From Mucilaginibacter gossypii (lineage in GTDB: Bacteria > Bacteroidota > Bacteroidia > Sphingobacteriales > Sphingobacteriaceae), in the NCBI RefSeq assembly GCF_900100945.1, contig NZ_FNCG01000025.1, forward strand, positions 1-64,000: DNA of 64,000 nt, written 5' to 3'. The first letter of the stretch is position 1. The number at the start of each line of letters is the position of its first letter. The position numbers and the translations under genes are program-made. Below, piece after piece: positions 26,218 to 32,792 of this stretch. Under the pieces are notes generated by a model, which worked only from the letters and a program-made list of their open reading frames with translations, did not search any database and was not told the origin of the DNA.

Positions 26218-26426
26218 CGTATGTGAAAAATATTTTTTTAATTATTGATAATTTTTTTGACAGTTTTAAGTTGAGATGGATTTAGATAAGCAAATCGCCT
26301 GAAAAATGCCCGACAAAATAGTTTGATAAAACAGCATAATCAAGAATTGTCATTGCTTCGTTCCTAATGACGCACTCATACGCTATTGATTATTAAATAT
26401 ATTTTAAAAATCAACTCTATAAATAT

Positions 26427-26510
26427 TGGGCGTTGCCTGCGGCCCGTGCTATGCGCTCATACTGCACAGGCATTAGTCACAAGGCTGGTATCCGCTCCTA
26501 TCACTAACGT
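26427..26510. repeat. GC-rich structured intergenic element
   Basis: GC-rich block in an AT-rich gap, starting TGGGCGTTGCC and ending CCGCTCCTATCACTAACG. TGCCTG (26434-26439) pairs with CAGGCA (26467-26472), enclosing GTGC/GCAC. CGTT near the start and AACG at the end could close the unit. I recognise this GCTATGCGCTCAT...CCGCTCCTATC..TAACG arrangement as recurring between genes in Bacteroidota genomes; function unknown. No protein frame fits. Confidence 0.5.
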
Positions 26511-26637
26511 GGCCACCGCACAACATCGCTAAAATATATTGTACAGTTATCACTTTTTTTTCAGGATTCACCTGGTGGTTCCTCGCAATGAGTTTTTTAA
26601 ACATCACTTGCACATCATCCGGCAACATCTTTTAATC

Positions 26638-27168
26638 CTAAAAATCAGAGTTCAGATATTTATCCACCACTTTCACCGCATTATCATACCTATCCTGCCC
26701 AAGGCCTGATATTACTACATACCGGGCGTTGAGCGCCTGGAGTTCGCGGTGCCAAACGTTCATAAAATACTCGCGTTTGGTCGGAAAATTACGTAAAGGA
26801 TCGTCCTGCCAGGGCAGATCAATATCTAAGAGCAAATAAAAATCATATGGATGGTGGGGCAATTCGTCAAGCACCTCCTGCGGGGCGCTGCCAAACATTT
26901 CCTCGCTCCAGATCTTTACCGTTAAAAAAGTGGTATCGCAAATCAGGATTCTGTTGGCTTGTGGCAGCAGTTTCTTTTCGAGCGCCAGCTGGCCGTGAAA
27001 CATGTTCACCTCATCCTGCCAGGTGCAATCGCCCTTAAGGTTTGCACAATACTCACGCGAATACTCCGGTACAGCTATCGTATTATAATGCGCCGCCAGA
27101 TATTCAGACATAGTTGACTTCCCTGTTGATTCGGGGCCTACGACTGCTATTTTGAGTATTTTGTTCAT
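26638..27168 (-). CDS. NadR-like ribosylnicotinamide kinase domain protein (AAA_28 ATPase)
   Basis: The 176-residue P-loop protein begins MNKILKIAVVGPESTGKSTM (Walker A GPESTGKST at residues 11-19). It continues with AVPEYSREYC, TWQDEVNMFHGQLALEK, ILICDTTFLTVKIWSEEMFG and YDFYLLLDIDLPWQDDPLRN, which match the C-terminal kinase domain of NadR. The adenylyltransferase and HTH parts of full NadR are absent, so the likely reaction is phosphorylation of nicotinamide riboside for NAD salvage. Stand-alone forms of this domain occur in Bacteroidota. It is monocistronic. Confidence 0.85.
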   Translation of the reverse strand: MNKILKIAVVGPESTGKSTMSEYLAAHYNTIAVPEYSREYCANLKGDCTWQDEVNMFHGQLALEKKLLPQANRILICDTTFLTVKIWSEEMFGSAPQEVLDELPHHPYDFYLLLDIDLPWQDDPLRNFPTKREYFMNVWHRELQALNARYVVISGLGQDRYDNAVKVVDKYLNSDF

Positions 27169-27190
27169 GAGGTAAAATTACATTAAATAA

Positions 27191-27214
27191 AAATCCCCTC
27201 ATGGGAGGGGATTT
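27191..27214 (-). terminator. intrinsic terminator downstream of the M28/M61 peptidase operon
   Basis: Perfect 10-bp stem AAATCCCCTC (27191-27200) / GAGGGGATTT (27205-27214) with a 4-nt loop. On the minus strand it is followed by TTTTTATTTAATG, a good U-tract. It lies about 207 nt past the M28 stop and 23 nt before the kinase start. Confidence 0.75.
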
Positions 27215-27318
27215 GCGTCAAAGTGTTCTTTTTTTCGCCAATGACAACAGCGCAACTATTGGGAAGACAAAAATGTCATAGGAGGAACAAAAGTAATCGT
27301 ATGCTATACAGGGCGGCT

Positions 27319-27358
27319 TTGCTGCTGTGCGATCGCCACGCTATCGCTCGCAATGACA
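27319..27358. repeat. half palindrome, TGTCATTGCGAGCG family
   Basis: The reverse complement reads ATGTCATTGCGAGCGATAGC then GTGGCGATCGCA, matching one arm of the full palindrome at 63203-63268 apart from a few substitutions. It lies 60-100 nt beyond the M28 stop. Confidence 0.55.
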
Positions 27359-27391
27359 TTTTCTTTTATTCTTTTCTGTAAAGGGAGCAAA

Positions 27392-27426
27392 CTAATCTCT
27401 AATCACTAACCTCTAATCACTTATTC
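27392..27426. repeat. 7-bp tandem repeat CTAATCA running into the M28 stop codon
   Basis: Five successive heptads CTAATCT, CTAATCA, CTAACCT, CTAATCA and CTTATTC in exact 7-bp register (27392, 27399, 27406, 27413, 27420). The last contains the TTA that is the minus-strand TAA stop of the peptidase (27421-27423). Confidence 0.8.
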
Positions 27427-28728
27427 CGTTTTTTTCGGAACCCTTGTTGGTGTATCCTGGCCCGAAACTATAGTGCGCGAGCTCAGGGCTATCGCGCGGA
27501 TGGCCGAAGTGATATTGTTCACATCCAGCGAACTAAATTCATCGCCAACAGTATGGTATAATTTGTCAATATCAATCTGGTCGGTTGAGATGGTGTGGGC
27601 CGGTACGCCAACTTCGGCCAGCGACGCGTTATCACTTCTGTAAAACAGGTTCTGATCTGGGTAAGGGTCCGGGTAAAACTTAAAGGCGGTACCTTTCAGG
27701 TTCTTCTGCAGGATCTTGCCAAAATCAGATCTTTCAAACCCGGTAATAAATGCCGAGTTAGTGCCAAATTTAGATGCCTTACCAATCATTTCGATGTTGA
27801 ACATAGCAACTACCTTATCTGCATCTATTTGTTTGGCAAAATACTGCGACCCGTATTCGCCAATCTCTTCGGCAGTAAAGGCTACGAAAATAAGCGTACG
27901 GGCATTATTGTTGAGCTTTTTATAGTATTTAGTCAGGCTCAATACTGCGGTTGTGCCCGAAGCGTCATCATCCGCGCCATTGGCAATGCTGTCTGTTACC
28001 CCGGGTTTATCAGGTTTGATAATCCCTAAGTGGTCATAGTGTCCCGAAAATACCACATATTCATTCGGTTTGGTTTTCCCGGGGAGGATACCGGCAACAT
28101 TAAACAGCGGCAATTCTTCATTTTTGATATCGCAGTTAACATCAAATGATGCTGTGTTATCGAACTTGCCCAATACAAATACCAGGGGCTGTTTTACTGT
28201 GCCTTTAAAATTTGTGCTGCCTGCCCCAAGGTACGACTTAACCCGGCTAAACAGATCTTTAAACTTAGGGTCGATCAGCAAAAGTGTTTTCTTGCCGCTT
28301 TGTGAAGCTGCCCGGTACTCGGTCCTGAAATTTTTATCCGCACCAACGGTAACTACCTGTACATCTTTATCGCTTGCCCATTTAAACGAATCCGTACTGC
28401 TTGCAAACGCGCTGTCGGCAGCTATAGCTTTGCCATTGATGCTTACAGTCAAGCTAACAGGGGTCGACCGTACCATCGTAAAGTTTTGACGGTAACCGGT
28501 ATTACCTGCCATAGGTTTAAGGCCGGCCTTTTTATATTCGCTTTCAATAAACTGAGCAGCTTTTTCAATGCCCGGCGTAAAAGTGGCCCTGCCCTGCATA
28601 TCATCGGCCGACAGGGTTTTGATAATCCGGGCTACATCATCTTTACTAATGAGTTTATTAACATCTTGCGCAAAACCATAAGCCGAAACGCTTAACAATG
28701 CCGCTGTTATTATCGAGATCTTTTTCAT
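27421..28728 (-). CDS. M28 family zinc aminopeptidase, exported
   Basis: The 435-residue protein has a signal peptide (MKKISIITAALLSVSAYGFA) and an M28 peptidase core. Zinc ligands and catalytic acids are visible in VVFSGHYDHLGI (His, about residue 231), NGADDDASGTTAVLSL (bridging Asp, about 252), FVAFTAEEIGEYGS (catalytic Glu and metal Glu, about 287), MFNIEMIG (metal acidic residue) and a late His in VPAHTIST. A PA-like insert precedes the catalytic domain (about 110-210). It releases N-terminal residues from peptides in the periplasm or outside. It is the second gene of an operon, 2 nt after the M61 peptidase, so the pair probably degrades peptides together. Confidence 0.9.
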   Translation of the reverse strand: MKKISIITAALLSVSAYGFAQDVNKLISKDDVARIIKTLSADDMQGRATFTPGIEKAAQFIESEYKKAGLKPMAGNTGYRQNFTMVRSTPVSLTVSINGKAIAADSAFASSTDSFKWASDKDVQVVTVGADKNFRTEYRAASQSGKKTLLLIDPKFKDLFSRVKSYLGAGSTNFKGTVKQPLVFVLGKFDNTASFDVNCDIKNEELPLFNVAGILPGKTKPNEYVVFSGHYDHLGIIKPDKPGVTDSIANGADDDASGTTAVLSLTKYYKKLNNNARTLIFVAFTAEEIGEYGSQYFAKQIDADKVVAMFNIEMIGKASKFGTNSAFITGFERSDFGKILQKNLKGTAFKFYPDPYPDQNLFYRSDNASLAEVGVPAHTISTDQIDIDKLYHTVGDEFSSLDVNNITSAIRAIALSSRTIVSGQDTPTRVPKKTE

Positions 28729-28730
28729 AG

Positions 28731-30608
28731 TTATTTGACTTTTGACTGTAGCCAGTTGTTACGGAAAGTTTCCTGCTCTTTGCTCAATTGTTTACCTGCC
28801 TTTTCAAAGGTTACCACTTCAAAGTTGGGGTTTTCCTCAAGCGTTATCGTAGTTTCATGGGCACCGGTCCGGTTTTTATAGTTTACCATGATCTTATCGC
28901 CCGGCTTTTTATCGGCGATGGCATCACTAAACCCTTTCTGATCTTTAATATCTTTTCCATCAACTTTCAGGATCACATCACCCGCATCGATGCCTGCCTT
29001 GTAAACCGGGGTACCTATAGTCGTGCTTGAAAGTATTGGCAAACCTTCGGCATCTGCAGCACGTGCCTGCCCGGCGCGGCCACGGCCCGGAGTAACCGCC
29101 AGCGGACCAGCCCAGCCTTTGCCCGGCTGTACTTTACGCAGTACCAGGCCTGCTTTAGCTAACAGTTCTTCGTAATTGTTTTTGTCGGTTCCGTTGATGT
29201 AACGCTTAAAGAAATCGGCCGCAAACTTAGGGTTATTGGTTACTTTACCTAAATCGGTTTGCAGATCAGGAATGGTATACGGTTTCATTACTTTACCCCT
29301 GCTAAGCCAAACAGCACGCATATAATCATCAAGCGTCATGTTAAAATCGCTGCGGAGGCGAAGATCGAGTGCCAACGCAATAGCACCGCCATAAGTGTAA
29401 TAACTGGTAAAATCGTTAACGTTATTATTAGGGTCGATAGATACTCCTGCATCTGCAAAAACCGAATAGCGGCTCATTTGGGCGGCCGAATATTTGGCAG
29501 CGGCAGGTGTGTTTAAGATCTGGTTTACCAAACCGGCAATGGTTTTGGTATAATCATCAACCGTTACAAAGCCGGCGCGGGCAAGTAATAATTCGCCGTA
29601 ATATTGCGTAAAACCTTCGGCAAACCAAAGTTCGCTGCTCATGTTGGCGTGTTCAAAGTTAAAAGGCTCCAATGATTTTGGACGAATGCGTTTTACATTC
29701 CAGCTATGGAAGTATTCATGTGCGTAAACGCCCATGAGGTTGTTTTCAAATCCTTCAACTTTTGGTGCCGGGATAGTTATGGAGGTTGAATTACGATGTT
29801 CCATACCGTCACCTGATACAGCAGGATTTACATCGCTCACAAAAGTGTACTCGCCAAAATCATAAGTGGGCAGTTCGCCAAATACGGCTTTTTCTTCCAG
29901 CACCAGCTTCTGGATCATCTTGCCGAAGTTATCAATCACCGCCTGGCTATCGTCTGAGTGCATGGTAAGGTTTATTTTTTCTTTCTTGCCATCGGTATTT
30001 ACTACTTCCCAACTGCTGAGTTTGTAATTGGACAGTTCGGTAGGGCTATCCATCATATATTGCAGATTGGGTGCGCTGTACACATTTGAGCCTTCATGTT
30101 TAAGTTGTGAAGCTACTTTCCAGCCGTATTTATCAATGTCGTTAAACTCAAAAGTAAGGGGGCGTTTATCCTGCCCTACCACCCACATAAACGTGGCGGG
30201 CATATTCAAGTGGGCATGACTCGGATCGATAGAAGCATAAGTACCATCGGTCCAGTTGCCAAAAAGTGTATAGCTCACTTTCACCGCTGCCGGATGTTCT
30301 CCCACTTCGTAAACATCGCCTTCAATTTGGGTTAAAGGCAGCTCCTTACCTTCAACATCGGTAGCTTTAACGTTGTAAATATTTTTACCAAACTCATGGG
30401 TTGCATACCGGCCGGCAGATGAGCGGCTCATCCGTACCCTGAAAGCGCCTGATGGTGCCTGCGGAATGGTCATGCTTATCTCAGCCTCGTGATGGGCCGC
30501 GTTTGGGAATGATATGGAATAGTAAATAGCTTTTTGTGGTTCCTGCTGTGCCATAGCACTGCACGCAAGTACCGAGGCGGCGGTAAAGAGTAGTAATTTT
30601 TTCATCAA
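28731..30608 (-). CDS. M61 family metallopeptidase with PDZ domain
   Basis: The 625-residue exported protein has a signal peptide (residues 1-20, CSAMAQQ). An N-terminal beta domain (about 25-200) precedes a gluzincin domain with HEYFHSWNVKRIRP (about 296-309, HExxH) and the third ligand Glu in ELWFAEGFTQYYGELL. A PDZ domain follows (about 530-600; GTPVYKAGIDAGDVILKVDG). This is the architecture of glycyl aminopeptidase-type M61 enzymes. It is first gene of a two-gene peptidase operon. A short Gly/Arg/Ala-rich linker (GRGRAGQARAADAEG) interrupts the PDZ region and is unusual. Confidence 0.92.
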   Translation of the reverse strand: MMKKLLLFTAASVLACSAMAQQEPQKAIYYSISFPNAAHHEAEISMTIPQAPSGAFRVRMSRSSAGRYATHEFGKNIYNVKATDVEGKELPLTQIEGDVYEVGEHPAAVKVSYTLFGNWTDGTYASIDPSHAHLNMPATFMWVVGQDKRPLTFEFNDIDKYGWKVASQLKHEGSNVYSAPNLQYMMDSPTELSNYKLSSWEVVNTDGKKEKINLTMHSDDSQAVIDNFGKMIQKLVLEEKAVFGELPTYDFGEYTFVSDVNPAVSGDGMEHRNSTSITIPAPKVEGFENNLMGVYAHEYFHSWNVKRIRPKSLEPFNFEHANMSSELWFAEGFTQYYGELLLARAGFVTVDDYTKTIAGLVNQILNTPAAAKYSAAQMSRYSVFADAGVSIDPNNNVNDFTSYYTYGGAIALALDLRLRSDFNMTLDDYMRAVWLSRGKVMKPYTIPDLQTDLGKVTNNPKFAADFFKRYINGTDKNNYEELLAKAGLVLRKVQPGKGWAGPLAVTPGRGRAGQARAADAEGLPILSSTTIGTPVYKAGIDAGDVILKVDGKDIKDQKGFSDAIADKKPGDKIMVNYKNRTGAHETTITLEENPNFEVVTFEKAGKQLSKEQETFRNNWLQSKVK

Positions 30609-30860
30609 CTTAAATTATCTGCGCTGAAATTACTATTAAATCACGAAAAAATAATATCAATGTTATTATGCAGAAAATCGTTCTTTAAATAGGTAATGCA
30701 ATCAGCAGCGGATAAAATGAATTTTTGCGTTCACTTCTACATATTAACTGTGGCAGGTTTAAAAAGCGTTAGTGTAAAGAACCTCTACACCCCATTTAAA
30801 AAGGCTTAATCCGGTCGCTTTCATTTTATTATATGTACATTTAAAGAAATTCGCCGGCTT

Positions 30861-31142
30861 ATGATCCTTTTTTCAAAGAGAAATCTATACTACACCGATT
30901 ACCAATGGACTATTTACATCCCGAATGATCCGCGTGTAAATGGCAGGCCCGATCATACTGCGTTCAATAAAAATGAAGGGAACGAGATGGTATACCTGAT
31001 CAACAAGTTAATGATGATATGGGATTATCGTTTTGCCAACACCGGCAATAAAATGGAAAAACTGATCCACGATAAGCTACCGGCCGAAATCTCCAGCCAG
31101 GAAGAGGTGCAGAACTGGCTTAAAACAAATTTGAAGTTTTAG
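30861..31142 (+). CDS. conserved hypothetical protein
   Basis: A 93-residue soluble protein with no recognised domain: MILFSKRNLYYTDYQWTIYI at the N terminus, a middle DHTAFNKNEGNEMVYLINKL and a C-terminal helix EEVQNWLKTNLKF. Codon use and composition are those of real genes here, and I believe similar proteins occur in related genomes. It is isolated and convergent with radA, with inverted heptad repeats filling the gap between the two stops. Confidence 0.7.
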   Translation: MILFSKRNLYYTDYQWTIYIPNDPRVNGRPDHTAFNKNEGNEMVYLINKLMMIWDYRFANTGNKMEKLIHDKLPAEISSQEEVQNWLKTNLKF

Positions 31143-31149
31143 AGTGAAA

Positions 31150-31268
31150 AAGCAAAAAGCGGAATGCTTAAAGCTTAAAGCCAATAGTTTTATGATCATT
31201 GCTATCTAACAACACTATAAAAAGATAACATGAAATCAATTAAACGCTTTGAGCTTTCTGCCTTAAGC
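31150..31268. repeat. inverted heptad repeat arms between two convergent stops
   Basis: Left arm: GC at 31152, 31159, 31166, 31173 and 31180, exactly 7 bp apart, mostly as AAAGCNN/TTAAAGC. Right arm: GC at 31246, 31253, 31260 and 31267 as GCTTTGA, GCTTTCT, GCCTTAA and GC. The arms are of opposite polarity and enclose about 63 nt of A/T-rich sequence. The unit occupies nearly all the space between the stops at 31142 and 31276. Confidence 0.8.
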
Positions 31269-31275
31269 CCCCCTC

Positions 31276-32688
31276 TTATCCAAACAACAAGCTAAAAACC
31301 TCTTCGATACTACTTACAATTTTGATGTCGATATCGTAGCGGGACAAATCCATGCGCTTTTTATCCTGGCCGCTGGCAGGAAGGTTATATTTGGAGATAA
31401 AGATCTGGTTAAAGCCAAGCTTCTGCGCTTCGGCAATGCGTTGCTCTACGCGGTTTACCGCCCTGATTTCGCCCGAAAGTCCCAGTTCGCCTGCAAAACA
31501 GGTTTTGAACGGAATGGGCATATCTTCGTGCGATGAAATAATGGCCGCCGCCAAACCAAGGTCAATAGCCGGGTCTTCAACCCTGATGCCGCCGGTAATA
31601 TTCAGGAATACATCTTTTGCACCCAACCTGAAACCGCAGCGTTTTTCCAATACAGCCAACAACATGCTCATGCGTTTGGTATCGAAACCGGTAGCAGTAC
31701 GTTGCGGCGTCCCATAGGCCGACGCACTAACCAATGCCTGGGTTTCAATCAGCATTGGTCGCATACCTTCTAAGGTAGCCGAAATAGTGATGCCGCTTAA
31801 TGGCGCTTCCCGGTGCGAAAGCAGGATCTCCGACGGATTGGACACTTCCCTCAATCCTTCACCCATCATTTCGTAAATACCCAGCTCTGATGCCGAGCCG
31901 AAACGGTTTTTGATGGTACGCAATATGCGGTAAACGTGGTGCCTGTCGCCCTCAAACTGCAGCACGGTATCAACCATGTGCTCCAATATCTTCGGCCCGG
32001 CAATCATACCGTCTTTGGTAATATGACCAATTAAAAATACCGGCGTCGAAGTCTCTTTGGCGAAACGTAATAGCTCGGCGGTACATTCCCTAACCTGCGA
32101 TACACTGCCAGGCGTTGATTCAATATGTGCCGAATGCAGGGTTTGGATCGAGTCGATCACCACCATATCCGGCTCTAATGATTCTATCTGTTTAAATATG
32201 TTTTGGGTTGAAGTTTCTGTCAGTATATAAGCGCCTTCGCCTATGACTCCCCCTTCGGGCGAAGCTAACCTTTCGGCCCGCATTTTTATCTGCCTTTCAC
32301 TTTCCTCGCCCGATACATACAAAACTTTTTGGTTTGGCATATTGAGCGCAAGTTGCAGCATCAGGGTTGATTTGCCTATGCCCGGCTCACCGCCTATCAA
32401 TACCAGTGAACCGGGCACTATCCCGCCTCCCAAAACGCGGTTAAACTCTTTATCGGGAGTTGGCACACGGTGCTCTTCGGTATAAGTGATCTCCGTTACG
32501 GCCACTGGTTTATTGGCCCGCTGCTGACTGGTTGACGCAGGTTTCCAGGCAGGTACCGCTGCATTGCCTTTTTCAATCACCTCCTCAACAAAAGTGTTCC
32601 ATTGCTGGCATGACGGGCATTTACCCAGCCATTTAGGCGATTCAAAGCCACAGCTTTGACAAAAATACGCGATCTTGGATTTGGCCAT
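31276..32688 (-). CDS. radA: DNA repair protein RadA
   Basis: RecA-family ATPase of 470 residues that speeds branch migration during recombination. The N-terminal C4 zinc finger (YFCQSCGFESPKWLGKCPSC) is followed by Walker A GGEPGIGKSTL (about residue 96), Walker B MVVIDSIQTL, the RadA-specific KNRFG in IKNRFGSASELGIYEM (about 258-273) and a C-terminal Lon-protease-like domain (DVFLNITGGIRVEDPAIDL) with an inactive serine site. Length is standard (450-470). Heptad/octad CAGATNNG repeats lie directly 5' of the start. Confidence 0.96.
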   Translation of the reverse strand: MAKSKIAYFCQSCGFESPKWLGKCPSCQQWNTFVEEVIEKGNAAVPAWKPASTSQQRANKPVAVTEITYTEEHRVPTPDKEFNRVLGGGIVPGSLVLIGGEPGIGKSTLMLQLALNMPNQKVLYVSGEESERQIKMRAERLASPEGGVIGEGAYILTETSTQNIFKQIESLEPDMVVIDSIQTLHSAHIESTPGSVSQVRECTAELLRFAKETSTPVFLIGHITKDGMIAGPKILEHMVDTVLQFEGDRHHVYRILRTIKNRFGSASELGIYEMMGEGLREVSNPSEILLSHREAPLSGITISATLEGMRPMLIETQALVSASAYGTPQRTATGFDTKRMSMLLAVLEKRCGFRLGAKDVFLNITGGIRVEDPAIDLGLAAAIISSHEDMPIPFKTCFAGELGLSGEIRAVNRVEQRIAEAQKLGFNQIFISKYNLPASGQDKKRMDLSRYDIDIKIVSSIEEVFSLLFG

Positions 32689-32695
32689 TATTTAT

Positions 32696-32734
32696 TCAGA
32701 TGTGCAGATTACAGATGTGCAAATATGCAGATTA
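32696..32734. repeat. CAGATNNG 7-8 bp repeat upstream of radA
   Basis: CAGATGTG, CAGATTA, CAGATGTG, CAAATATG and CAGATTA follow one another with 7- or 8-bp steps. A one-mismatch -7 element (CATATTTG on minus) falls inside it. Confidence 0.55.
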
Positions 32735-32792
32735 TTTATTTTATTACTAAATTAATTAGCAAAACACATTAATGAATACTACTCAATTACCT

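Larger units (their letters stand above)
26167..26637. other. 471-nt intergenic region with repeat elements
   Basis: No gene seen. It contains the sigma-gene palindrome (26206-26217), a GTCATT/AATGAC mini-hairpin (26349-26354, 26366-26371) related to the TGTCATT palindromes, and a structured GC-rich element at 26427-26510 described separately. Confidence 0.6.

Noticed and set aside
26427..26510. Possible integron attC site
   Set aside because: The GGGCGTT/TAACG ends loosely recall attC boxes, but the 7-bp core pairs do not match and no cassette array or integrase is present.
31150..31268. CRISPR array
   Set aside because: Period is 7 bp with inverted arms; there are no 25-40 bp direct repeats with unique spacers and no cas genes.
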